From positions 1 through 61,061 of the forward strand of contig NZ_JABEYA020000015.1 in assembly GCF_013074385.2 (NCBI RefSeq): a stretch of 61,061 nt of DNA. Reading direction: 5' to 3'. Source of the stretch: Vibrio ostreicida (GTDB lineage: Bacteria; Pseudomonadota; Gammaproteobacteria; Enterobacterales; Vibrionaceae). The notes below the pieces were generated by a model, which ran no database searches, was not told where the DNA came from, and was given only the letters and a program-made list of their open reading frames with translations. This document shows, in pieces, positions 26,680 to 34,574 of the stretch (position 1 is its first letter; each line of letters opens with the position of its first letter). The position numbers and the translations under genes were made by a program.

Positions 26680-27273
26680 TTAGAGTAGACATCTGAAGGT
26701 GAGATTGATGCGTTCACCGACGGGTTTGGTGGTTTTTGGCACACTATGTTTCCAGTAATGTTGTAGCTCGCCAGACATCACTAATAAACTGCCATGAGTC
26801 AGCTCAAGTACATGTCGTTGTGCGGTTTGGGTGTGCTTAAGAACAAATCGACGTGTTGACCCCAAACTTAACGAGGCAATCGTGGGATTTGGTCCAAGCT
26901 CAGGCTCGTTATCCTGATGAGCACCCATGGAATCCTGTCCATCACGGTAAAGGTTAAGAAAAACAGAGTTAAAGTTTTGTTGGGCGGATATTTCGCAACG
27001 AGACTTAAGTGCCTCCAATGAAGGAGGTAATGGAGTGGGCGTTAAGGTTAAACCGGAGTAGGTATAGGCTTTGTCACCATACCAAGCTTGTAAGCGTGGT
27101 TGAGAGACTGAGCGACCGAAAAGCGTGATCTTTTCTTGTGACCAAGGAACCGTCTCACGTAATGTTGCCTGTAATACATCCGCCTCCTCTTTGTCGATAA
27201 AGTGCTCAACCCAAAGTATTTTCCCATTGGTTAGGGTTAACCATGGGTGATTGAGAGCGCCAAATAGGTCCAA
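26680..27273 (-). CDS. AlkB-like Fe(II)/2-oxoglutarate dioxygenase
   Basis: A 197-residue dioxygenase like AlkB/ALKBH2-type nucleic acid demethylases. The iron ligands are in MGAHQDNEPELG (H and D) and QHYWKHSVPK (distal H); the 2-oxoglutarate-binding arginines are in GERINLTFR. The RRFVLKH strand and GRSVSQPRLQAWYGD block, typical of the substrate lid, are present. It should repair alkylated bases by oxidative demethylation. It lies alone with no ada or other alkylation-repair gene beside it. It is divergent from the CHASE-GGDEF gene. Confidence 0.88.
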   Translation of the reverse strand: MDLFGALNHPWLTLTNGKILWVEHFIDKEEADVLQATLRETVPWSQEKITLFGRSVSQPRLQAWYGDKAYTYSGLTLTPTPLPPSLEALKSRCEISAQQNFNSVFLNLYRDGQDSMGAHQDNEPELGPNPTIASLSLGSTRRFVLKHTQTAQRHVLELTHGSLLVMSGELQHYWKHSVPKTTKPVGERINLTFRCLL

Positions 27274-27457
27274 TGTTTCATTCCTTTATCTATAATTAGC
27301 GTGATAAGCAGGAAAAACCAAGTCAATATGAGTGCGCATCGCCTGCCGATTGAACAACAGTATAGATAATATGATGCTCATTTTTTTTGTCCAATAGCGG
27401 TTCACTTTTGGGTAAAACCAGACATACGGCCATGGACGTTGAGTGATTGGGGGTGAA

Positions 27458-28807
27458 ATGAAATATCGTCTGGAGAGGCATTGGCCTCTGTCAGTGCTGG
27501 CCTTTATTATGCTCATTTGTGCGATAGGATTGATCGAGTCGATTGACCGTAGCCAAAAAAACTTCTTGAGAGATAGCCTTTCAGCGCGAGCAAAAGAAGA
27601 ATTGTCGATAGTCCGTTCCGAGTTAGAGAATGCCATCGTCTCAGACATTCTGGCCGTTCATGGATTATCTGCGTTGGTAGCCTCTAAACCCAATTTAGAA
27701 TTTGTTGGATGGGATCTGTTGGCGTCCAGTGTGATGCGTAAAGCCAACCACATCACAGCGATCAGTTTGGCTCCCGATGATGTGATTAGATACGTCTATC
27801 CATTGGAAGGCAACGAAACAACGTTAGGGTTAGACTATCGAACCGCTCCCGAGCAGTGGGCAACAGTCAAGAAGTCGCGAGAAATACAAGAGCTCTTTAT
27901 TGCTGGGCCTATCAGTCTGGCTCAGGGAGGCCATGCCCTGATTGCCCGAGTGCCCATCTTTACGGACCCTTTGTACAATCGTCACTACTGGGGTGTTTGC
28001 AGTGTGATGATATCATTAGAAAGCTTGTTTTTAGAGGCGGGCGTTGACGCGTACGCCCGTCAATATCACTTATCGATCCGAGGGCTTGACAGCTCTGGTC
28101 GAAATGGGCCCATTTTCTATGGAACCCAGAGTACGTTTGACCATGCTTTTTCGAAAGAAACGGTCAAGTTTCCCTATGGGACCTGGCGTATCGCAGCGGC
28201 GACAAAAATTGATTTTTTAGATCAAAGTGATTGGTTTCGGGTTCATGCGGTTCGCCTACTTGGTTATCCAATGGTGATCTCTCTTGTCGTCGCATTTGGG
28301 ACTATATTTGGGCTTTACAAAAGCGCGAGTCAACAGGCGCTGCATGATACCTTAACCGCACTGCCCAATAGACGATATTTCATGTCCACGTTGCAACACT
28401 ATTTTGAGTATGTTGAACAAGGGGAACATTTTGCGATTCTTAATGTTGATTTGGACAAGTTTAAATCCATCAATGACACCTACGGACATGCGGCAGGCGA
28501 TCGGGTATTGGAGGCAGTGGCAGAGCGTATTCAATGTGTTTTGACAGGCTCGGATTTTGTCGCTCGTATTGGCGGGGACGAGTTCTTAATCATGTTACTT
28601 GATGTCACCAACCAGCAAGAACTCGCAGTATGGAGCGACAAACTGAAACACGCTATTTGTCACAAGCCCATCGCCTACGATAAGCACTTTATCAATATTG
28701 AGGTCAGCGTGGGTTATGCCCTCTACGATGACCAATATTCGTCAATCAATGAGATGCTTAAAGTCGCCGATGCCCACATGTATCAGCAAAAAAGTCGCCT
28801 GTTGTAA
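27458..28807 (+). CDS. CHASE-domain diguanylate cyclase
   Basis: A 449-residue membrane protein. One helix at residues 10-28 precedes a periplasmic CHASE-type sensor (about 40-245; FVGWDLLASSVMRKANHITA, GLDYRTAPEQW, LIARVPIF), a second helix lies near 260-285 (LLGYPMVISLVVAFGTIFGL), and a GGDEF domain ends the protein (HDTLTALPNRRYF, LNVDLDKFKSINDTYGH, RIGGDEFLIML). All catalytic motifs are intact, so c-di-GMP synthesis is likely, controlled by a periplasmic ligand. ATG 27458 after GGGGGTGA was preferred to an upstream GTG. The ligand is unknown. Confidence 0.9.
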   Translation: MKYRLERHWPLSVLAFIMLICAIGLIESIDRSQKNFLRDSLSARAKEELSIVRSELENAIVSDILAVHGLSALVASKPNLEFVGWDLLASSVMRKANHITAISLAPDDVIRYVYPLEGNETTLGLDYRTAPEQWATVKKSREIQELFIAGPISLAQGGHALIARVPIFTDPLYNRHYWGVCSVMISLESLFLEAGVDAYARQYHLSIRGLDSSGRNGPIFYGTQSTFDHAFSKETVKFPYGTWRIAAATKIDFLDQSDWFRVHAVRLLGYPMVISLVVAFGTIFGLYKSASQQALHDTLTALPNRRYFMSTLQHYFEYVEQGEHFAILNVDLDKFKSINDTYGHAAGDRVLEAVAERIQCVLTGSDFVARIGGDEFLIMLLDVTNQQELAVWSDKLKHAICHKPIAYDKHFINIEVSVGYALYDDQYSSINEMLKVADAHMYQQKSRLL

Positions 28808-28920
28808 AACGATGGATTGTAATCACGGATCTGTCATTAGCCTCAGCATAGACAGCACTTTCGTGCTATAGGTTAAATAGCCGTTATCTGGATAAGATAT
28901 TGAAGTTATAAGGAATAGAG

Positions 28921-29355
28921 ATGCGAGAACTGGGGCAGTGGTTACAGGACTACGGAGAAAGTCACCAAAATACGATCAATCAGAAAATCCATAAAGTGGC
29001 GGTACCTGGCATTTTTCTTGCCATCGTTGGATTAATTTGGTCACTGCCATCTATTTCGGTGTTTGGCCTGACGCTCAACTGGGTTTGGATCGCGATGACA
29101 CCAGTGATGGTCTTTTATTTTCGACTGTCATTGAGTGTGTTTTTAATGATGCTGGGTTTTACGCTGGCGTGTATTGGTCTGATTTGGTCCATGAGCATTC
29201 TCGAATTACCTGTCTTTATTATTTCCCTCATTTTGTTTGTGGTGTTGTGGATTTTACAGTTCATTGGACACAAAATTGAGGGAAAAAAGCCGTCATTTAT
29301 AGATGACCTTGTTTTTTTGCTGATAGGGCCGATTTGGGTGTTCCGTCAGAAATAG
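28921..29355 (+). CDS. Mpo1/YGL010w-like membrane protein (DUF962)
   Basis: A 144-residue protein with four hydrophobic helices. The conserved block SHQNTINQKIHKVAVP at the N-terminus and FIGHKIEGKKPSFIDD near the end carry the histidines of the DUF962/Mpo1 family. Yeast Mpo1 is an iron-dependent dioxygenase in 2-hydroxy fatty acid alpha-oxidation; bacterial members are less studied. The preceding sequence AAGGAATAGAG supplies a ribosome-binding site. The Qrr RNA region follows about 150 bases later. Confidence 0.85.
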   Translation: MRELGQWLQDYGESHQNTINQKIHKVAVPGIFLAIVGLIWSLPSISVFGLTLNWVWIAMTPVMVFYFRLSLSVFLMMLGFTLACIGLIWSMSILELPVFIISLILFVVLWILQFIGHKIEGKKPSFIDDLVFLLIGPIWVFRQK

Positions 29356-29505
29356 ATCCTGTCTCTGCATTCAAGGGGCATACTAACTCTGAACCGCTGG
29401 CCTCTCCTTGTTGGATTAAGCGACCATTGTCTTGATCATCAGTGTCCACACCTCGGGATTCTACCCACAGTTCACCACGTTTACCGTTTGGTTTTAAAGA
29501 GGTCT

Positions 29506-29542
29506 TTGCATTTTGCAATGAATGGGAGTTCTCATTTTGCAA
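29506..29542 (+). promoter_or_regulatory. two LuxO-type activator sites
   Basis: TTGCATTTTGCAA at 29506-29518 is a perfect match to the TTGCA-N3-TGCAA pattern of LuxO sites. A second copy at 29530-29542 (TCTCATTTTGCAA) has two mismatches. They lie about 150 and 126 bases ahead of the predicted Qrr start, as expected for a sigma-54 enhancer. Confidence 0.8.
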
Positions 29543-29634
29543 CAGAATGCAACTTGAGAGTTTGTTATGCGTACAGTTTTCGTGCATCAGGTGCTATTTT
29601 AAACAAAAAACAGCGTTTTTATTGAGATTTAAAC

Positions 29635-29652
29635 TTGGCATGCTTTATGCTT
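29635..29652 (+). promoter_or_regulatory. sigma-54 promoter of the Qrr RNA
   Basis: TTGGCATG-N4-ATGCTT: GG at 29637-29638 and GC at 29649-29650 are separated by ten bases, the -24/-12 geometry. With C29650 at -12, the start falls at T29662, the expected first base of Qrr. Confidence 0.85.
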
Positions 29653-29661
29653 TAATGTAAC

Positions 29662-29769
29662 TGACCCTTATTAAGCCGAGGGTCACCTAGCCAACTGACG
29701 TTGTTAGTGAACCCAAATTTGTTCACAGTTATAGATAGCCAATCACACTCATTGTGATTGGCTTTTTTT
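29662..29769 (+). ncRNA. qrr: Qrr quorum-regulatory small RNA
   Basis: About 107 nucleotides, starting TGACCCTTATTAAGCCGAGG (first stem closes GACCC with GGGTC) and continuing into the invariant core CACCTAGCCAACTGACGTTG followed by TTAGTGAA. It ends in a rho-independent terminator: AGCCAATCACA (29737-29747) pairs with TGTGATTGGCT (29753-29763), then seven T. Qrr RNAs act with Hfq and base-pair through the core to repress luxR/hapR-type mRNA and activate aphA; they are made when LuxO is phosphorylated at low cell density. The core, start, sigma-54 promoter and LuxO sites all agree. Which numbered Qrr (2, 3 or 4) it is cannot be settled here; Qrr1 is unlikely since luxO is not adjacent. Confidence 0.95.
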
Positions 29770-29821
29770 ATTTTTTAATGACCGGTTTGGCGCGCTCGCT
29801 TTGATGACAACAGTACGGTTG

Positions 29822-31345
29822 TCATGGGGCTTCCTGACAGCCTTTATAACAGCTGGGTTTTCGAGGGCAAACGTTGCCCCGAGAGCAGATCACTCGCGCA
29901 CCCGACTGGATTCCCCGTTCGATCCAGTTGATATTAAGGATTTTTGCAATGGTGGTGAATTCCTTTTGCATGGGGTTGGGGATGGCTGAACTCCCTCCTT
30001 GTTTAACGCACAACGATTGTAACTCTCCGGCAAGACTTCGCGAGTCGCCACCTTGAGCGTCTATCGCAGGATTCAAGTCAATGCCAGCACAAAGTACTCG
30101 GTTGTTGCCCGCGGGGTCTGTCATATTGATGGATTCACAGCAATAAATACGGGGTTCGTCACCCACATTGAGGATGGATATTTGAGCTGAACTATTATTC
30201 TTAGGTTCTGATAACCGACGAAAAACGGCCCAGTGCTGGCAAGGGTCTTTGACTTGACGCATATTACCCCAAGGAAGCGGAATGCCGTTACCTCGGTACA
30301 CTGCTTTGAGTTTATTTTGTCCGTAGGCATCAAAATAATGCCAATGAGGGTAGGGGGAGACCACCGTCATTCTTCTCATTGCCACCGAAGGAGACACCCC
30401 AGCCTTAAGATGAACATCAATTTCATAACCGTTACGATCGAGTAACTGGCGGAAAGGCACTTTTGGACAGAGTAATGCACCAGCAAAAAAGCTCGATTCA
30501 AAATCACGCCAAGCTTGCAGAATGTCTTGGGAATTGAGGCTTGAGGTTGGAGCTGATGGCGTCTGCTCCTCCCAACCATTCGCTTGCCCAACCGACAACA
30601 CACTTTTCAGGCCTTCTTTGTTATGAAGTACGCAATGGCCAATGTAAACAGAGAGATCGTATTTGAGCCGAGTGGGGTACTGCTTAAGGATTTGGTTAAG
30701 ATAAATAACACCAGGCGGTTCAAAGAATGAAGTGATGATTTGCTTCACATTGATGCCGAGCTCATCGACGACATCTTGTGGGGGGCGGGACACCCAGCGG
30801 ATAGTGAGACCAAGACTGCGTGCAATGTTCATAAGGTCCTGTTCGGATAAATTCAGGCGTTTTAAACCGATCTCTTCTGCGGCACGCTCCAAATCGGGAA
30901 AGTGGTTCTGGTTACTTTCTTGATGGGCACGAATCAGTAAATGCGCAAACTGACGACCAGTGATCCCAGTTTGAGACAGCATTTCAGGGATCGCAATTTG
31001 TAGAATGTCATTGGAGAAGAGAAAGCTGGGTTCCAGTGCCATTCCTTTGATACCACCTCGATTGCCCTTATCCGGAGTAATGTCAGCTTGCTCTGGTTCA
31101 TCGTCCAGAAACCATGCGGGCTCTTTTTGAAAAACGGTCGCAACGACTTCTAGCATGTCGATACTTGGGACACGTTTTCCCCGTTCGATCATCGATAAGT
31201 AAGAGACCGATGGCGCGTACTCTGGATTAACCCGAATACATCGCGCTGATAGGTCTTCCATTGTCAGGTGATTGCGTTTTCTTAGGTTCCTGATTTTTGT
31301 GCCCAAAAAATGGGATTGGCGTATCAGACTTTTTGACAACATCAT
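29822..31345 (-). CDS. XRE regulator with DUF3612, PrpR/RamB-like architecture
   Basis: A 507-residue regulator. An N-terminal Cro/C1 helix-turn-helix spans residues 10-75 (GTKIRNLRKRNHLTMEDLSA, SVSYLSMIERGKRVPSIDML). A long middle region with an IrrE-like segment follows, and the C-terminal half matches DUF3612. The last 20 residues hold four cysteines (C-x5-C-x5-C-x3-C in VICSRGNVCPRKPSCYKGC), much like the C-terminal cysteine cluster of PrpR/RamB short-chain fatty acyl regulators, where it binds Fe-S. Those proteins govern propionate, acetate and glyoxylate-shunt genes. It is divergent from the malate-synthase-like gene, which is its likely target, with repeated operator-like sequences in between. 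The function is inferred from family and position. Confidence 0.85.
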   Translation of the reverse strand: MMLSKSLIRQSHFLGTKIRNLRKRNHLTMEDLSARCIRVNPEYAPSVSYLSMIERGKRVPSIDMLEVVATVFQKEPAWFLDDEPEQADITPDKGNRGGIKGMALEPSFLFSNDILQIAIPEMLSQTGITGRQFAHLLIRAHQESNQNHFPDLERAAEEIGLKRLNLSEQDLMNIARSLGLTIRWVSRPPQDVVDELGINVKQIITSFFEPPGVIYLNQILKQYPTRLKYDLSVYIGHCVLHNKEGLKSVLSVGQANGWEEQTPSAPTSSLNSQDILQAWRDFESSFFAGALLCPKVPFRQLLDRNGYEIDVHLKAGVSPSVAMRRMTVVSPYPHWHYFDAYGQNKLKAVYRGNGIPLPWGNMRQVKDPCQHWAVFRRLSEPKNNSSAQISILNVGDEPRIYCCESINMTDPAGNNRVLCAGIDLNPAIDAQGGDSRSLAGELQSLCVKQGGSSAIPNPMQKEFTTIAKILNINWIERGIQSGARVICSRGNVCPRKPSCYKGCQEAP

Positions 31346-31400
31346 TTTGTAAAATTCACATTGTAAAATTTTTGTTGTGAAATTGTAGTAAAAATTTCAC
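31345..31400. promoter_or_regulatory. operator-like repeats between DUF3612 regulator and malate-synthase-like gene
   Basis: TTGTAAAATT occurs at 31347-31356 and 31361-31370. GTGAAATT (31377-31384) is inverted as AATTTCAC (31393-31400) with eight bases between. The block starts at the regulator's start codon and runs into a TATACA element at 31404-31409, so a bound regulator could control both genes. Confidence 0.5.
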
Positions 31401-31507
31401 TAGTATACATAGTAAGCAAAGTCACAAAACAGCAAACGGATTAAACGCTAGTTTGAAATATTTGCTCTAGGACATAAAAGTTATGCAAACTCCGCGAGGG
31501 AAAGACT

Positions 31508-32083
31508 ATGAATATGCTTACGTTCGATAAAACTGACATTCAACAACAAGACAAGCCGTTTATCGCTGAAGCTGTATTCGCGGTAGAAAATATGAGTGCG
31601 AGTCAAGGCATAGAAAAGCAGGCAACAGCGAAGCGATTGATGGATCGTTTGTTTCCATTGAAAAGTGGCTCTCACCAACAGGTTGCCGCCTACGTCATCG
31701 ATTATCGTCATGTCATGGCTTACTTTAAAGATGGAAGCCATAGCGGATTGCAACACCCAAAACACTTCGTTGCTTTTGGTGGAGAGAAAGAAGATCCTCA
31801 ATCTATTCTGTTTCGAGATGGTACGGGCAGTCATGTTGAATTGAGTTTGGGCAAGCACAAAGGAACCGGATGCGTGGAGTTGGTCGATATCGATGATATT
31901 CAGTTGGAAACCTGCACGACTTTCCCACAGGAACTCAGTGAAATTTCGGCCATGCGACACTGGATTAGCCTCGTGAAGAGCGATGGCAAAGGAAAGCCTT
32001 GCGCCTGCACGGAAATCAAAGAATACACAGCGAAAAATGGCGAAGACTATGATCTTGAATGTTGCTACACCCTGAGTCGCTAA
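31508..32083 (+). CDS. stand-alone malate synthase G insertion-domain-like protein
   Basis: A 191-residue protein. Residues about 40-135 align by eye with the alpha/beta insertion domain of malate synthase G (E. coli GlcB): MDRLFPLKSGSHQQVAAYVI, the DG-x-x-x-GL-x-x-P-x-x-F block (KDGSHSGLQHPKHFVAFGG), SILFRDGTGSHVEL, and VDIDDIQLE. The later ISAMRHWISLVKSDG and EYTAKNG match the GlcB stretch after its DCED motif. The barrel strands with the catalytic metal ligands are absent: the DCEDSVAAVDAEDK segment is reduced to PQELSE. It is thus a non-catalytic relative and has no signal peptide. Upstream, GAGGGAAAGACT is the ribosome-binding region. It may be a sensor, regulator partner or remnant; the intact frame and dedicated divergent regulator argue against simple decay. 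Confidence 0.75.
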   Translation: MNMLTFDKTDIQQQDKPFIAEAVFAVENMSASQGIEKQATAKRLMDRLFPLKSGSHQQVAAYVIDYRHVMAYFKDGSHSGLQHPKHFVAFGGEKEDPQSILFRDGTGSHVELSLGKHKGTGCVELVDIDDIQLETCTTFPQELSEISAMRHWISLVKSDGKGKPCACTEIKEYTAKNGEDYDLECCYTLSR

Positions 32084-32153
32084 CGCCATTATCCTCCCCT
32101 TATTTTCACGGCGTCCTCAATCGTTGGCCTGTGGTTAGGGTCTATATAGACAG

Positions 32154-32174
32154 AAGCCTGACGTTCAGGCTTTT
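32154..32174 (+). terminator. terminator of the malate-synthase-like gene
   Basis: AAGCCTGA (32154-32161), CG, TTCAGGCTT (from 32164) followed by TT: a compact stem 70 bases after the stop. Confidence 0.7.
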
Positions 32175-32195
32175 GTCATTCACACTCCAGATAAG

Positions 32196-32402
32196 CCCTA
32201 GGTCACAAAATGCGCCAACGATCAGGTGAGACACAAGGTGCTCGATCCATTAAATTCGTGACGTGTGTTTTATCGTGTTTAGCGGCGATCAAGTTGAACT
32301 TCACATTTTCGTTGATTAGTGCCTCAGCATACTCGAAGACTTTATCTATCACCCATTCTGTAATTTTTTGAAATAAAAGGAAAATATAAGACCCTAGGTC
32401 AC
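32196..32402. repeat. 11-bp direct repeats CCCTAGGTCAC flanking 185 bp
   Basis: CCCTAGGTCAC is at 32196-32206 and 32392-32402. The interval contains a 68-codon minus-strand frame (32203-32409) without a ribosome-binding site or known motif. The repeats could mark a small mobile insertion, but no terminal inverted repeats were seen. Confidence 0.4.
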
Positions 32403-32512
32403 GTGTCATTACTGATAGAAGTATGCCAACTAAAAATTACATTCAAATATCAATGGTGTTTATATGATTGTTTTTTTGAATGGTTTCTGAGCTTTTCTCA
32501 CCGGTTTTCATC

Positions 32513-32541
32513 ATTAATGAGTATTTAATGTACTCATTAAT
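32513..32541 (+). promoter_or_regulatory. perfect 11-bp dyad upstream of the M4 protease gene
   Basis: ATTAATGAGTA (32513-32523) and TACTCATTAAT (32531-32541) around TTTAATG. It sits 142 bases before the protease start and is followed by no T tract, so an operator is more likely than a terminator. It does not match the LuxR/HapR consensus closely. Confidence 0.45.
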
Positions 32542-32682
32542 TGCCATTGGCTTGAGAATATTTTTGATTGAAACTTGCTTGGTTGTGTGTTTGTCACCCA
32601 TGGTTTTGAAGCGATTAAACGCAAAGAGACTTCCTACCAAGCCGTTGGGAAGAAGGACTTTATAACAATACAGGAAAGTAAA

Positions 32683-34506
32683 ATGAAACAACGTCAATTA
32701 GTCTGGCTGGTTGCTGCTGGCTTAGGGGTCAGCGTGCCGGCGACAGCTGCGGAGATGGTTAAAGTTACGAGCGATGCATTATTACAACAAACGCTAACCT
32801 CGCAGTCGACGAGCATGGTACCACTTGAAACTGGTTTTTCGGAGGTAAAACGCGTAGTTTTGCCGAATGGTAAAGTGAAAGTACGTTATCAACAAACGCA
32901 CATGGGCCTACCAGTCTTTAATACTGCGGTGGTATCGACTCAGACCAAAAGTGTTCAGAGTGATGTGTATGGCATGATGGCGCAAGGTATTAGCGCTGAT
33001 TTGGCGACCGTCACTCCGACTTTGGATCGCAAACAGGCGATCAGCGCGGCACAAACGGTGTTCAAAACCCAGTCTTTGGTCGCTGCTGACGCGCCAATGG
33101 AAAGCGCAAACTCTAAGCTGATGGTATGGCTTGATGACAGTCAGACTGCAAAAATGGTTTACATGGTCGATTTTTTTGTAGCCGCTGAGATACCAGAGCG
33201 TCCATTTTATTTCATCGATGCGAATACAGGCGAAGTCCTTAAGCATTGGGATGGACTCAACCATGCTGAAGCAGAAGGTACAGGCCCCGGTGGAAATGAA
33301 AAAACAGGTCAATACAATTTTGGGACAGATTACCCTGGCTTCGTTGTCGATAAATCGGGCAGTACGTGTACGATGAATAATGCGGCCGTGAAAACGGTTA
33401 ACTTAAATGGCCGTACTTCAGGCAGTACACCCTATAGTTACACCTGTAATGATTCAAGCAATTTCAATGATTACAAGGCCATCAACGGCGCGTATTCACC
33501 ATTAAATGACGCTCATTATTTTGGTAAGGTTGTGTTTGATATGTACCAAGAGTGGATGAATACATCACCACTGAGTTTCCAGCTTACCATGCGTGTCCAC
33601 TACAGTTCTAATTACGAGAATGCGTTCTGGAATGGCACATCGATGACCTTTGGAGATGGGCGCAATACTTTCTATCCTTTGGTGGATATCAATGTCAGTG
33701 CGCATGAAGTGAGCCATGGGTTTACTGAACAAAACTCTGGTTTGGTTTATGCGAATATGTCGGGTGGGATGAACGAAGCCTTCTCTGATATTGCGGGTGA
33801 AGCGGCTGAATACTTTATGAAGGGTTCGGTAGACTGGATTGTCGGCGCGGATATCTTTAAGTCCAATGGCGGGCTTCGTTATTTTGACCTTCCGTCTAAA
33901 GATGGGAAGTCGATTGACCATGCTTCGCAGTATTACAGTGGATTAAATGTGCATTACTCGAGTGGTGTGTTCAACCGTGCCTATTACTTATTGGCCAACA
34001 AACCCGGTTGGAATGTACGTAAAGGCTTTGAAATCTTTACGTTGGCAAACCAAATGTACTGGACGTCGAATAGTACGTTTGACCAAGGTGGATGTGGTGT
34101 GGTGAAAGCGGCTCAGGATATGGGTTACAGCACATCGGATGTGGAAGCGGCATTTAGCACCGTGGGTGTGAACGCCTCTTGCATCACACCCCCCCCACCA
34201 ACCGGTGATGTTTTGGTGAAAGGGACTCCAGTGCCAAACTTATCCGGGTCTCAATCTTCACAGGTTTATTACACTTTTACGACAGACACTGCGGCTAACT
34301 TGGTGGTCTCCATGTCAGGCGGTAGCGGTGATGCAGACTTGTATGTCAAGGCCGGCAGCAAACCGACTACGACAAGCTTTGATTGCCGTCCATACAACTA
34401 CGGCAATACCGAGCAATGTAATGTCTCTGCGTCTGTTGGCACCACCTATCACGTGATGTTAAGAGCTTACTCATCTTATTCTGGTGTGACACTCAGACTG
34501 GACTAG
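32683..34506 (+). CDS. secreted M4 zinc metalloprotease (vibriolysin/HapA family)
   Basis: A 607-residue preproenzyme, close to V. cholerae HapA in length. It has a signal peptide (MKQRQLVWLVAAGLGVSVPA, ending ATA), FTP and PepSY propeptide domains to about residue 195, and a mature enzyme starting near AEGTGPGGNEKTG. The thermolysin motif HEVSH is at 341-345 with the third ligand in GGMNEAFSD. A bacterial pre-peptidase C-terminal (PPC) domain covers about 500-607 (NLVVSMSGGSGDADLYVKAG). Enzymes of this family are exported by type II secretion and digest mucin, elastin and other proteins. ATG 32683 follows AGGAAAGTAAA; the frame extends 36 codons upstream without a signal. In other vibrios this family is controlled by quorum sensing, and a Qrr gene is 3 kb away. 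Terminator at 34521-34547. Confidence 0.93.
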   Translation: MKQRQLVWLVAAGLGVSVPATAAEMVKVTSDALLQQTLTSQSTSMVPLETGFSEVKRVVLPNGKVKVRYQQTHMGLPVFNTAVVSTQTKSVQSDVYGMMAQGISADLATVTPTLDRKQAISAAQTVFKTQSLVAADAPMESANSKLMVWLDDSQTAKMVYMVDFFVAAEIPERPFYFIDANTGEVLKHWDGLNHAEAEGTGPGGNEKTGQYNFGTDYPGFVVDKSGSTCTMNNAAVKTVNLNGRTSGSTPYSYTCNDSSNFNDYKAINGAYSPLNDAHYFGKVVFDMYQEWMNTSPLSFQLTMRVHYSSNYENAFWNGTSMTFGDGRNTFYPLVDINVSAHEVSHGFTEQNSGLVYANMSGGMNEAFSDIAGEAAEYFMKGSVDWIVGADIFKSNGGLRYFDLPSKDGKSIDHASQYYSGLNVHYSSGVFNRAYYLLANKPGWNVRKGFEIFTLANQMYWTSNSTFDQGGCGVVKAAQDMGYSTSDVEAAFSTVGVNASCITPPPPTGDVLVKGTPVPNLSGSQSSQVYYTFTTDTAANLVVSMSGGSGDADLYVKAGSKPTTTSFDCRPYNYGNTEQCNVSASVGTTYHVMLRAYSSYSGVTLRLD

Positions 34507-34520
34507 GCGCTGGTCAGCTT

Positions 34521-34547
34521 AAAGGGGCTCCTTGGGGAGCCCTTTTA
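34521..34547. terminator. terminator after the M4 protease
   Basis: AAAGGGGCTCC and GGAGCCCTTTT pair around TTGG. It lies between convergent genes and could also serve the chemoreceptor on the minus strand. Confidence 0.8.
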
Positions 34548-34574
34548 GGCGATTAAGAAACCTGCTCGTCAGGA

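Noticed and set aside
29297..29587. Minus-strand 96-codon frame across the Mpo1 end and the LuxO sites
   Set aside because: It overlaps the end of a good gene and the Qrr control region, with no ribosome-binding site or recognised motif.
31481..32089. 202-codon minus frame opposite the malate-synthase-like gene
   Set aside because: It is an exact antisense shadow; the plus strand has family similarity.
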